Shown: positions 1-7,106 of the stretch, piece by piece
How positions within the stretch are numbered: the stretch's first letter is position 1
Layout of the letters: the number at the start of each line of letters is the position of its first letter
Assembly: GCA_002791075.1 (NCBI GenBank)
Contig: PFWI01000175.1
Location: 1 to 9,513, forward strand
Origin: a bacterium (Candidatus Ratteibacteria) CG_4_9_14_3_um_filter_41_21
GTDB taxonomy: Bacteria > Ratteibacteria > UBA8468
DNA: 9,513 bases
Reading direction: 5' to 3'
Made by a program: the position numbers and the translations under genes
Notes under the pieces: model-generated
The model's input: the letters and a program-made list of their open reading frames with translations, nothing else
The model's database searches: none
What the model was told of the DNA's origin: nothing

Positions 1-103
1 TTTCTTGGTTATTCTTTGAGACTTTGAGTCTTTGTGGTTAAACTGTTTTGTAGTTTTTCGTGCTTTCAAGTTTTCGTGTCTTCGTGGTTAAGATAGAATT
101 AAA
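1..103. repeat. Upstream gap of ntpA with degenerate TTCGTGGTTAA-type repeat units
   Basis: This leader holds two degenerate copies of a motif seen before other genes in the window: TTTGTGGTTAAA near 31-42 and TTCGTGTCTTCGTGGTTAAG near 73-92. The second lies 12 bases before the ntpA ATG. No convincing Shine-Dalgarno sequence, promoter pair or end of an upstream gene is visible. The likeness to the arms at 1898-1932 and 3515-3545 is direct from the sequence. Whether the motif has any role in expression is unknown. Confidence 0.6.
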
Positions 104-1867
104 ATGAATAAACAAGGGAAACTGGTTAAGGTCTCCGGTCCTCTGGTAGAGGCTTGCGGAATGCAGGAAGCCAAGATGTATGATGTGGTCAAGGTTGGAG
201 ACCAAATGTTGATTGGGGAGATTATCAGACTATCCGGAGAAAGGGCTTATATCCAGGTTTATGAGGAAACGGAAGGCTTGGGTCCCGGGGACCCGGTTTT
301 TCTGACCGATGAGCCTTTAGTGGTGGAATTGGGTCCGGGCTTGCTTGATTCAATCTATGATGGCATTCAAAGACCGTTGGAAAGAATTAAGCAAGAAACC
401 GGCGACTATATTGGCCGCGGGTTAACGATTAATTCTCTTCCCCGAGAGAAAAAATGGACTTTCAAACCTCTGGTAAAGAAAGGCGAAATTGTCCGGGAGG
501 GAGATATTATAGGAAAGGTGAAAGAGACCGCTTTGATTGAACATAAAATTTTAGTTCCGGCAGGAATAAACGGCAAGATAGAATCAATTAAAGAAGGTTC
601 TTTTACTATTGAGGAGGAAATTGCAAAAATTAATGGCCAATCAATCAAAATGCTTTCCCGCTGGCCGGTGAGAAACCCCAGGCCATTTAAAGAAAGGTTA
701 GCTCCGGTTGCTCCATTAGTTACCGGGCAGAGAGTTATTGACAGTCTTTTTCCGGTGGCAAAAGGCGGAACCGCCTGTATTCCCGGTCCCTTTGGCTCAG
801 GAAAAACCGTAGTTTTGCACCAGATTGCCAAGTGGGCTGATAGCCAGGTTATCGTCTATGTCGGATGCGGAGAAAGAGGGAATGAGATGGCTGACGTTCT
901 CCTGGAATTTCCCAAATTAAAGGACCCAAAATCTCAAAGACCTTTAACCGAGCGCACCATCCTGATTGCCAACACTTCCAATATGCCGGTAGCCGCAAGA
1001 GAAGCCAGCATCTATACCGGAATTACCATTGGGGAATATTACCGGGATATGGGTTATGATGTTGCTCTGATGGCTGATTCTACCAGCCGTTGGGCTGAAG
1101 CGCTCAGGGAGATTTCCGGAAGGATGGAGGAGATGCCCGGAGAAGAGGGGTACCCGGCCTATCTTGGAACCAGAATAGCTGCATTTTATGAGCGGGCGGG
1201 AAGAGTAGTTAATCTGGGAACTAAAAGAGTTGAAGGAAATCTCTCGGTTATTGGAGCGGTTAGTCCTCCCGGCGGCGACCTCACCGACCCCGTGGTTCAG
1301 CAGACCCTAAGAGTGGTCAAGGTTTTCTGGGGTCTTGATGACCAGCTTGCCTATCAGAGGCATTTTCCGGCAATTAATTGGCTTTCCAGTTATTCTCTCC
1401 ACTTAAGAAATATTGAAGAATATCTGAAAAGAGAAATTGATGAGGAAGCACCATTATTAAGAGAAATGGTCATTAAAATTTTGCAAAGAGAGACCGAGGT
1501 TTTGGAAATTGTCCGGCTGGTAGGAATGGAGACAATCTCTAAGGAAGACCGGCTTCTTTTGGAAATTGCCCGCTCAATTCGGGAAGATTTTCTCCATCAG
1601 AGCGCCTTTGACGAAAAAGATGCTTATACCGCTTTACCCAAGCAATACCGTATGCTAAAAGTTATTCTTCTTTCCTATGACCTTTTTAGAAAACTTTTGG
1701 ATAAGGGGATAGGACTAAAGGAAATTCTTTCCTTACCCATCCGGGAAAAACTTGCGAGAATAAAGTATATCCCGGAAGAAAACCTGGAGAAATTTGACCA
1801 ATTAGAGCAGGAATTAAAGAAAGAGGTAAAAAATATAACCACGAATTTATCGAATTTTACGAATTAA
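104..1867 (+). CDS. ntpA: V/A-type ATP synthase catalytic subunit A
   Basis: This is the catalytic A subunit of the V/A-type (rotary) ATPase, which hydrolyses or makes ATP in the soluble A3B3 head on the cytoplasmic face of the membrane. The 587 residues match the usual length. The N-terminal beta-barrel opens with KVSGPLV (res. 8-14). Residues about 110-190 form the insertion that separates A subunits from F1-beta. The Walker A motif GPFGSGKT is at 228-235, the catalytic glutamate is in GERGNE (E257), the Walker B region with DSTSRWAEALREIS is at 325-338, and SPPGGD is at 387-392. ntpB follows 71 bases downstream. The ATG at 104 fits the family N-terminus but has no clear Shine-Dalgarno. The last nine residues (TTNLSNFTN) and the stop codon are encoded by an intergenic repeat arm, so the native C-terminus was probably different. 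Whether the enzyme couples H+ or Na+ cannot be told without the membrane ring. Confidence 0.97.
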   Translation: MNKQGKLVKVSGPLVEACGMQEAKMYDVVKVGDQMLIGEIIRLSGERAYIQVYEETEGLGPGDPVFLTDEPLVVELGPGLLDSIYDGIQRPLERIKQETGDYIGRGLTINSLPREKKWTFKPLVKKGEIVREGDIIGKVKETALIEHKILVPAGINGKIESIKEGSFTIEEEIAKINGQSIKMLSRWPVRNPRPFKERLAPVAPLVTGQRVIDSLFPVAKGGTACIPGPFGSGKTVVLHQIAKWADSQVIVYVGCGERGNEMADVLLEFPKLKDPKSQRPLTERTILIANTSNMPVAAREASIYTGITIGEYYRDMGYDVALMADSTSRWAEALREISGRMEEMPGEEGYPAYLGTRIAAFYERAGRVVNLGTKRVEGNLSVIGAVSPPGGDLTDPVVQQTLRVVKVFWGLDDQLAYQRHFPAINWLSSYSLHLRNIEEYLKREIDEEAPLLREMVIKILQRETEVLEIVRLVGMETISKEDRLLLEIARSIREDFLHQSAFDEKDAYTALPKQYRMLKVILLSYDLFRKLLDKGIGLKEILSLPIREKLARIKYIPEENLEKFDQLEQELKKEVKNITTNLSNFTN

Positions 1868-1932
1868 AGACTAATAAAAAAAATATAGCCGTTTTTAAAT
1901 TCGAGTCATTCGTGAGAATATCGTGGTTAAAA
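1837..1932. repeat. Inverted repeat pair (CCACGAATT-type arms) between ntpA and ntpB
   Basis: The left arm at 1837-1870 reads AACCACGAATT followed by two variant units, TATCGAATT and TTACGAATT. The right arm at 1898-1932 carries ATTCGAG, TCATTCGTG and TATCGTGGTTAAAA, a degenerate reverse complement. The left arm covers the final codons and the stop of ntpA. The right arm ends six bases before the preferred ntpB start. The pairing is imperfect, so this looks like a decayed element or a weak hairpin rather than a clean terminator. No T-tract follows it. Confidence 0.7.
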
Positions 1933-1938
1933 ATAGAA

Positions 1939-3309
1939 ATGATACAGAAAGAATATCATTCGGTTGCTGAAGTAAGGGGGCCTTTAATGCTTATTGAAGA
2001 AACCTCAGGCATTAAATACGGGGAATTAGCCGAGATTATTCTCCCTACCGGCGAGAAAAGGAGAGCGAAGGTTTTGGAAGTGGAGGAGGATAAAGTTCTT
2101 TTGCAATTATTTGAAGGGACTTCGGGGATTAATCTAGCGAAAGTTCGGGTAAAGTTTGAAGGGAAAGGGATGGAATTAGGAGTCTCTCCTGACCTTTTGG
2201 GCCGGATTTTTGATGGTTTAGGCCGGCCGATTGATCAGGGACCCCAAATTATTGCCGAAAAAAAAGTTAATATCAATGGCAATCCGATTAATCCGGTTGC
2301 CCGAGACTATCCTTCCGAGTTTATCCAAACCGGGATTTCCGCGATTGACGGCCTCAATTCCCTGGTAAGAGGCCAGAAACTTCCCATTTTTTCCGGTTCA
2401 GGGCTTCCCCATAATAGACTTGCCGCTCAGATTGCCCGACAAAGCAAAGTTTTAGGAGAAGAAGAGAAATTTGGCATTGTCTTTGCCGCAATGGGAATTA
2501 CTTTTGAGGAAGCAGACTTTTTCATCTCGGATTTTAAAAGCACCGGGGCAATTGAACGCAGTACTCTCTTTATTAATCTTTCCGATGACCCGGCGATTGA
2601 GCGAATTGCCACACCCAGACTGGCTCTTACGACGGCCGAATACCTTGCTTTTGAGAAGGATATGCATATTCTGGTAATTTTAACGGATATCACGCACTAT
2701 GCGGAAGCGCTGCGGGAGATTTCCGCGGCCAGGAATGAGGTTCCGGGCCGGCGGGGTTATCCCAGTTATCTCTATACCGATTTGGCTACCATTTTTGAAA
2801 GAGCTGGCCGAATCAAAGGGAAAAAAGGTTCCATTACCCAGATGCCGATTCTCTCTATGCCTGAGGATGATAAGACCCATCCTATTCCCGACCTTACCGG
2901 ATATATCACCGAAGGCCAAATCATTCTTTCCCGCGCTCTTCATCACCAGGGAATTTATCCTCCGGTTGATATCCTGCCTTCTCTTTCCCGGTTGAGGGAT
3001 AAAGGGATTGGGAAGGAAAAAACCAGAGAAGACCATCCCGAACTTGCCAGCCAACTTTTTGCCGCCTATGCCAAAGGTAAGGAAGCGAAGGAATTGGCAG
3101 TTGTTTTAGGGGAAGCATCGTTATCGGACCTGGATCGGCTTTACCTAAAATTTTCCGAGGGATTTGAAAGAGAATTCATTCTTCAACTGGAGAATGAAAA
3201 CAGGAAGATTGAAGATACCCTCGCGCTGGGCTGGAATCTGCTTAAAAATCTACCTAAAGCAGAACTAAAACGAATCAGGGAAGAATATCTGGAAAAGTAC
3301 TTGAAATAA
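1939..3309 (+). CDS. ntpB: V/A-type ATP synthase regulatory subunit B
   Basis: This is the non-catalytic B subunit, which alternates with A in the A3B3 head of the V/A-type ATPase. Starting at the ATG at 1939 gives 456 residues, the normal length, and an N-terminus (MIQKEYHSVAEVRGPL) typical of the family. An in-frame GTG at 1912 would add nine residues encoded by the repeat arm and is rejected. As expected for B, the P-loop is replaced by SGSGLPHN (res. 152-159). Other landmarks are INPVARDYPSEFIQTGISAID (about 117-137), LTDITHYAEALREIS (about 248-262), TQMPILSMPEDD (about 300-311) and the ATPase alpha/beta signature region PSLSRLRDKGIG (about 347-358). Catalysis belongs to subunit A, and B supplies the interface arginine and structural contacts. 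Repeat DNA begins immediately after the stop codon. Confidence 0.97.
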   Translation: MIQKEYHSVAEVRGPLMLIEETSGIKYGELAEIILPTGEKRRAKVLEVEEDKVLLQLFEGTSGINLAKVRVKFEGKGMELGVSPDLLGRIFDGLGRPIDQGPQIIAEKKVNINGNPINPVARDYPSEFIQTGISAIDGLNSLVRGQKLPIFSGSGLPHNRLAAQIARQSKVLGEEEKFGIVFAAMGITFEEADFFISDFKSTGAIERSTLFINLSDDPAIERIATPRLALTTAEYLAFEKDMHILVILTDITHYAEALREISAARNEVPGRRGYPSYLYTDLATIFERAGRIKGKKGSITQMPILSMPEDDKTHPIPDLTGYITEGQIILSRALHHQGIYPPVDILPSLSRLRDKGIGKEKTREDHPELASQLFAAYAKGKEAKELAVVLGEASLSDLDRLYLKFSEGFEREFILQLENENRKIEDTLALGWNLLKNLPKAELKRIREEYLEKYLK

Positions 3310-3331
3310 GACGCAGATATAACAGATTAAA
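3310..3331. repeat. GACGCAGAT repeat, left copy
   Basis: Directly after the ntpB stop lies GACGCAGATATAACAGATTA. Its reverse complement closely resembles ATCTGCGTTAATCTGCGTC at 4874-4892, with a perfect 9-bp core GACGCAGAT / ATCTGCGTC. The two copies point inward and bracket the segment inserted between ntpB and ntpD. Confidence 0.6.
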
Positions 3332-3338
3332 ATAAAGC

Positions 3339-3545
3339 AACCACGAATTTCTCGAATTACACGAATTAAAGAATATGTGGGGAATTGTGCTACTTGTCTA
3401 TCTGCTACCTTTAGTAGCAATATGCGTAATGATACTTTCACATTAATCTTGTAGCAAAAGGTCTCCTGACCTTGATCTTATATCGACATCAGGAGATGTC
3501 TCCCACAATAAAAAATTCGATTAATTCGTGTAATTCGTGGTTAAA
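3339..3545. repeat. Inverted repeat pair (CCACGAATT-type arms) upstream of the dehydrogenase gene
   Basis: The left arm (3339-3371) is three units, CCACGAATT, TCTCGAATT and ACACGAATT. The right arm (3515-3545) reads TTAATTCGTGTAATTCGTGG followed by TTAAA. A perfect 17-bp inverted match joins 3353-3369 to 3521-3537. The right arm runs directly into the ATG at 3546, leaving no room for a normal ribosome binding site. About 145 bp of other sequence lies between the arms. This is the best preserved arm pair in the window. Confidence 0.75.
3376..3507. repeat. Hairpin-rich insert, possible remnant of a small palindromic element
   Basis: Nested between the CCACGAATT arms, this stretch is bounded by short inverted ends, TGTGGG (3376-3381) and CCCACA (3502-3507). 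Inside are a perfect hairpin TGCTAC-cttta-GTAGCA (3403-3419) and a second inverted pair TCTCCTGA (3462-3469) / TCAGGAGA (3489-3496). No open frame of note crosses it. It could be a decayed miniature element or a structured leader, and the sequence does not decide between them. Confidence 0.4.
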
Positions 3546-4670
3546 ATGATGAAAGAGGAAATTTTGGTATTCGGGGCGGGGGCATTATCTTTGGGATTTT
3601 TAGGGCCGATGCTTTCGGGAAACTACAAACTAATCTTTTGCGATTTGGAGATTAAAAAGAACTTGATTGAATTTCTCCGGAAAGAAAATAATTATTTGGT
3701 AAATATCTGCTGCTCTACGAAGATTATTCCTCTTAAGGTTTTTGGAGTGAGTGGTTTTAATCTTTCCCGGGTTAAAGAAAGAAATCAGGTTAAAAAAATA
3801 TTAAAAAAAATCAAGATTATTTTTACCGCAGTGGGCTCTAAAGGCATCGATGAAACCCTGAGTTTCATTGAAGAAAATAGCGGAAAGGATAGAGAAGAAA
3901 AATTGTACGTTTTCTCCGCTGAAAATGACAAAACAATTTTTAAAAGATGGAGGGGAAGATTAGGCAAGAAGATAAAATTATGCGATACCATTATGGGGAG
4001 GATGTGTCGGGTTGAGAAGACGGGAAAGTGTTACCAATCGGTTGGCTCCCGTTTTAAAGAAGCAGTTATTGCCGAAGATTTCTACGGATTGCCGGTTTCG
4101 GCTAAAGTCTATCATCAGGCCGGCTTAAAAGGAAAAACCTGGCAGGTAATGCCTGAAAAAGAGTTTGAAGCCAGAGCCGAGCTTAAATTATTCGGACACA
4201 ATGGCGCCCATCTCTTTTTGTCCCATTTAGGAGCATTGCAAGGACTTACCTATTTTTACCAGATTAATTCCAAGGACCTTTCGGAAGTTAAATCTTTTCT
4301 GGACCAGGAAGTAGGTCCGGCTATTCTTCACCAATACGGAGAATTTCTAAAGCCAATTGAAGTAAAAAAATATTGCGCTAAATTGATTCAAAGACTTATC
4401 CGCCGGACTTTCTCGGATACCATAGAGCGGGGTATTAGAAATTCCTTAGACAAGATTACTTCAAGCGAAAGATTAGTTAAAGGAGCAAAGTTTGTCTTAA
4501 AAAATGGCATTACCCCGAAATATTTTTGCAGAATTATTGCATTGGTTATAAAATTAAATATTAAAAAGGGTTTGCTCTCGGGCCCGGTTGATAAAATTAT
4601 CTCTCATCATTGCCGGATTAAAGAAAAAAAATTGATTAGTTTGATTAAAAACAATTTTGGACGCCGATAA
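3546..4670 (+). CDS. Mannitol dehydrogenase-family (MtlD-like) NAD-dependent polyol dehydrogenase
   Basis: This is a probable NAD(P)-dependent polyol or polyol-phosphate dehydrogenase of the long-chain mannitol dehydrogenase family, close in length (374 residues) to mannitol-1-phosphate 5-dehydrogenase. The N-terminal Rossmann fold starts with ILVFGAGALSLGFLG, which holds the dinucleotide-binding glycines at res. 10, 12, 17 and 20. FSAEND (about 123-128) resembles the family's ACEN segment. The C-terminal domain carries K214-x4-N219-x2-H222 (KLFGHNGAH), the catalytic K/N/H pattern of the family. Starts at 3546 and 3549 are both possible, while the in-frame GTG at 3537 lies inside the repeat arm and is rejected. 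The gene separates ntpB from ntpD, and no PTS or sugar transport gene is nearby, so the substrate is not indicated. Family assignment is firm and exact activity is not. Confidence 0.8.
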   Translation: MMKEEILVFGAGALSLGFLGPMLSGNYKLIFCDLEIKKNLIEFLRKENNYLVNICCSTKIIPLKVFGVSGFNLSRVKERNQVKKILKKIKIIFTAVGSKGIDETLSFIEENSGKDREEKLYVFSAENDKTIFKRWRGRLGKKIKLCDTIMGRMCRVEKTGKCYQSVGSRFKEAVIAEDFYGLPVSAKVYHQAGLKGKTWQVMPEKEFEARAELKLFGHNGAHLFLSHLGALQGLTYFYQINSKDLSEVKSFLDQEVGPAILHQYGEFLKPIEVKKYCAKLIQRLIRRTFSDTIERGIRNSLDKITSSERLVKGAKFVLKNGITPKYFCRIIALVIKLNIKKGLLSGPVDKIISHHCRIKEKKLISLIKNNFGRR

Positions 4671-4697
4671 CATCAGGATAAAAGTAAAAACAACAAA

Positions 4698-4861
4698 GTC
4701 ATTGCGAGGCACATTCACTGCGTTCAGTGTAAACTCCGCCGAAGCAATCCGACGAAGTCGTTGCGAGGAGTCCGCCCAGTAATATTGGCGGACGACGTGG
4801 CAATCTCATCTTTTTACAGAAGTGAGGGATTGCCACGCTCCTTTCAGTCGCTCGCAATGAC
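4698..4861. repeat. MITE-like palindromic element with GTCATTGCGAG ends
   Basis: This 164-bp element has perfect 11-bp inverted ends, GTCATTGCGAG (4698-4708) and CTCGCAATGAC (4851-4861). A second copy of the left end, GTCGTTGCGAG, starts at 4757, so the element looks like a partial unit followed by a complete one. Internal stems are CACTG/CAGTG (4716-4729), TCCGCC/GGCGGA (4771-4792) and CGTGGCAATC/GATTGCCACG (4796-4805 / 4828-4837). The wording resembles a palindromic repeat that I recall from intergenic DNA of diverse bacteria. It encodes nothing convincing and fills most of the gap before ntpD. Confidence 0.75.
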
Positions 4862-4875
4862 AGCTGTGCTGTCAT
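4857..4875. repeat. Perfect 8-bp hairpin at the right edge of the MITE-like element
   Basis: ATGACAGC-tgt-GCTGTCAT forms an 8-bp stem with a 3-base loop. It shares its first bases with the right end of the 4698-4861 element. No T-run follows, so it is not a canonical intrinsic terminator. Confidence 0.5.
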
Positions 4876-4892
4876 CTGCGTTAATCTGCGTC
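4874..4892. repeat. ATCTGCGTC repeat, right copy
   Basis: ATCTGCGTTAATCTGCGTC consists of two ATCTGCGT units and is the inverted partner of the copy at 3310-3331. It ends 13 bases before the ntpD ATG. Together the two copies bracket the dehydrogenase gene and all the repeats around it. Confidence 0.6.
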
Positions 4893-4905
4893 CTATTAAT
4901 TTACT

Positions 4906-5514
4906 ATGAGAATGGCGGTAAATCCTACGCGGATGGAACTTTTAAAACTGGGGAAGAGGTTTATTCTTGCCAGAAGAGGGTATAAAATGCTCAAGGATAA
5001 ACAAGAGGAAATTCTTCACCGGTTTTTAAAACTAATTGAGGAAAACAAAGGTTATAGAAAATCTTTGGAAGAAAAACTGGTTAACGCAGCTACCAGATTT
5101 CTTTTAATTCAAAGTACCATGCCGGAAGAAATCCTGGAGGAAGTTTTAATCAAACCTGAAGTAAATTTGGAGGCAACCATCTCTCCGGAAAAGGTTCTCA
5201 ATATTCCGATTCCTCATTTTACTTTAATCCAGAAAGGCGATTTTCATATTTTTGGCTCTTTTACCCCCCCTTCCTTAAATAGGGTTCTGGATGAATATTC
5301 TGAAATCTTAAAAGAACTTCTTAGTTTAGCGGAATTGGAGAGAAAAATCGAACTCTTTGCCGCTGAGATTGAGAGAACCAGAAGGAGAGTCAACGCCCTG
5401 GAGTATATTTTAATTCCCAATTTAAAGGAGACCATCGCTTATATTAAATTTAAGCTGGAGGAATTAGAGCGGGGAAATCTTATTCGCCTTAAACGAATAA
5501 AAGAACTTTTATGA
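4906..5514 (+). CDS. ntpD: V/A-type ATP synthase central-stalk subunit D
   Basis: Subunit D is the rotor shaft of the V/A-type ATPase, a long antiparallel coiled coil that turns inside the A3B3 head. The 202 residues have the normal length. The N-terminal signature VNPTRMELLKLGKR (res. 5-18) is followed by a helix containing RRGYKMLKDKQEE. The C-terminal helix carries EIERTRRRVNALEYILIP (about 154-171) and ends with ELERGNLIRLKRIKE, all characteristic of the family. The start may be the ATG at 4906 or the one at 4912 (MAVNPTRME). Neither has an obvious Shine-Dalgarno, and the 5' side is repeat DNA. Its stop overlaps the next gene's ATG (ATGA at 5511-5514), suggesting translational coupling to the TPR lipoprotein. 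It is unusually far from ntpB. Confidence 0.95.
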   Translation: MRMAVNPTRMELLKLGKRFILARRGYKMLKDKQEEILHRFLKLIEENKGYRKSLEEKLVNAATRFLLIQSTMPEEILEEVLIKPEVNLEATISPEKVLNIPIPHFTLIQKGDFHIFGSFTPPSLNRVLDEYSEILKELLSLAELERKIELFAAEIERTRRRVNALEYILIPNLKETIAYIKFKLEELERGNLIRLKRIKELL

Positions 5515-6866
5515 AAAAAAGTAAAGCGTTATTACTCTGTTTGCTTGTTCTTATTTCCGGATGCAGTATCAACAAAACCTATCTGAACGAGGATAACGCC
5601 CATAAATTTTATTGCCAGGGCTTGCTTTATGAAAATGACGGAAAAATTAAAGAGGCGATTTCCTCCTATCAAGAAGCTTTGCGCAACGACCCTTCCTCAG
5701 GAGAAATTCTGGCCAGATTAGGCATTATCTACCTTAAAGAAGGTTCTTTAAAAAAGGCAGAAAAATTCTTCTTCCTTGCCCTAAAGAAAGAACCGGAAGA
5801 TAAAGATGCTCTTTACGGGTTAGCCCTTTTTTATTTGGCAGAAAAAAAGATGGATTTAGCCGTAAAAGAATATGAAAAATTAATTCGTCTTCTCCCCGAA
5901 AATGACTCTTTGCGTCTTATGCTTGCCGACCTTTATAGCCAGCAGGGTAATCTTACCGAAGCACTTGCTCTTTATCGGAAAATTGTGGTCGCTTTCCCGG
6001 AGAATGCGCTTATTCACTATAATTATGGGCTTCTTCTTGAAAATGCTACTGATTTGGTTTTGGCCGAAAAAGAGTTAAGAAAAGCCATTGAGCTCCAGCC
6101 AGGATTAATCAGAGCTTATCTGGCCCTCGCGGTTATCTATGAAAAGAAAAAAGATAATCTTGGGGCAATTAACCAATATGAAAAAGTTTTGGACCTTATG
6201 CCAAAAAACTCTCTTATTTATCAGCAGTTGGCGCGTCTTTATTTGCAGGCAGATAAAAAGGAAGAAGCCAAAAAGATTCTGGAGAAAGCCATAGATTCGG
6301 ATATAAAGGATTGGCAGATTTACTGCAGTTTAGCTTTTGTTTATTACGAAGAAGGGAGGTTTAGTCCGGCCAAAGCGCTCCTGGAAAAAGTTTTTGCCCA
6401 GGAAAATAGCGCCACCGCGCATTTTTATCTGGCGCTAATTCTGGATAAAGAAAAACAGAAAGAAGGAGTTATCAAGCATTTAGAAGAAGCAATCAAATTG
6501 GAGCCCGAAAATAGTTTATTTTTAAACTATCTGGGTTATCTTTATGCTGACTCCGGAGTCAACCTGGAAGAAGCGGAAAAATTAGTAAAGAAAGCGCTGG
6601 AGTCGGAACCTGACAATGGAGCTTATTTAGACAGTTTAGGCTGGATTTATTTTAAGTTAGGCAAAATGAAAAAAGCAAGAGTTCTCCTGGAGAAAGCGAT
6701 TGCTCTGGAGAAAGACCCGGAAATTTATGAACATCTCGGAGACCTCTATTCTAAAAGCCGCCTCTTTTTGGATGCTTTAGCCGCTTATGCCCATTCCTTA
6801 GAACTTAAACCGTCGGAAAAAATCCAAAAGAAATTGGAGGCTGTCTATAAACTAATAAAAAAATAA
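5511..6866 (+). CDS. TPR-repeat lipoprotein
   Basis: This is a secreted, lipid-anchored tetratricopeptide-repeat protein of 451 residues. The N-terminus (KK, then a hydrophobic stretch, then LISGC) is a type II signal peptide with Cys18 as the acylated residue, so the mature protein sits on a membrane facing the periplasm. From about residue 28 to the C-terminus, about twelve TPR units of 34-35 residues can be laid end to end. Typical ones are AISSYQEALRNDPSS, LGWIYFKLGKMKKARVLLEKA and LGDLYSKSRLFLDALAAYAHS. No enzymatic domain is seen. TPR lipoproteins usually act as scaffolds in envelope assembly, secretion or polysaccharide export, and the partner here is unknown. It shares ATGA with the end of ntpD and has only a weak ribosome site, which suggests translation follows from ntpD. 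A functional tie to the ATPase is not implied by sequence. Confidence 0.9.
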   Translation: MKKSKALLLCLLVLISGCSINKTYLNEDNAHKFYCQGLLYENDGKIKEAISSYQEALRNDPSSGEILARLGIIYLKEGSLKKAEKFFFLALKKEPEDKDALYGLALFYLAEKKMDLAVKEYEKLIRLLPENDSLRLMLADLYSQQGNLTEALALYRKIVVAFPENALIHYNYGLLLENATDLVLAEKELRKAIELQPGLIRAYLALAVIYEKKKDNLGAINQYEKVLDLMPKNSLIYQQLARLYLQADKKEEAKKILEKAIDSDIKDWQIYCSLAFVYYEEGRFSPAKALLEKVFAQENSATAHFYLALILDKEKQKEGVIKHLEEAIKLEPENSLFLNYLGYLYADSGVNLEEAEKLVKKALESEPDNGAYLDSLGWIYFKLGKMKKARVLLEKAIALEKDPEIYEHLGDLYSKSRLFLDALAAYAHSLELKPSEKIQKKLEAVYKLIKK

Positions 6867-6881
6867 TATAACCTTAAAACA

Positions 6882-6905
6882 TTAACCACGAATTAACACG
6901 AATAG
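6882..6905. repeat. CCACGAATT-type left arm after the TPR gene
   Basis: TTAACCACGAATTAACACGA lies 15 bases after the TPR gene stop, in the same orientation as the arms after ntpA and ntpB. Its inverted counterpart is the TTCGTG-rich stretch at 7232-7295. It opens a 439-bp gene-free region (6867-7305) that holds only repeats. Confidence 0.65.
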
Positions 6906-6960
6906 AAATAAGAAAGAAAAAATAGTAAAAGCTCAGTTAACCCCGTGTCATCTGATAGAT

Positions 6961-7014
6961 GTAGTGCGAGGCCTTTAGCCTCGCCAACAAGCGAACCTGA
7001 AAGGTTCGCACTAC
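6961..7014. repeat. Cloverleaf-like palindromic unit 1
   Basis: The unit has a closing stem GTAGT (6961-6965) / ACTAC (7010-7014) enclosing two perfect hairpins. The first is GCGAGGC-cttta-GCCTCGC (6966-6984) and the second is GCGAACCT-gaa-AGGTTCGC (6991-7009). No open frame of note uses it. It is immediately followed by a second unit of the same plan, so it behaves like a repeated structural module, probably a REP- or MITE-like element. Confidence 0.75.
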
Positions 7015-7061
7015 TGTAGTTGCAGAGCTTGCTCTGCGGCAAAGCAAGCTTTGCCACTACA
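7015..7061. repeat. Cloverleaf-like palindromic unit 2
   Basis: This has the same plan as unit 1, with which it abuts. The closing stem TGTAGT (7015-7020) / ACTACA (7056-7061) encloses GCAGAGC-tt-GCTCTGC (7022-7037) and GGCAAAGC-aa-GCTTTGCC (7038-7055). All three stems are perfect. The hairpin bodies differ in sequence from unit 1 while the closing ends and layout are kept. Confidence 0.75.
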
Positions 7062-7106
7062 GACAATGACGTGGTTTGGTGAATATTTACGAAAAAATAA
7101 TAAATA

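Noticed and set aside
1912..1938. GTG at 1912 as the start of ntpB
   Set aside because: The nine extra residues (MRISWLKIE) are encoded by the repeat arm and are absent from the family N-terminus. The ATG at 1939 gives the expected MIQKEYHSVAEVRGPL.
3537..3545. GTG at 3537 as the start of the dehydrogenase gene
   Set aside because: It is part of the TTCGTGGTTAAA arm. ATGs at 3546 and 3549 begin just before the Rossmann strand and are sufficient.
4761..4985. 74-residue + strand frame across the MITE-like element into ntpD
   Set aside because: It starts inside the palindromic element, overlaps the start of ntpD in another frame and shows no recognisable domain.
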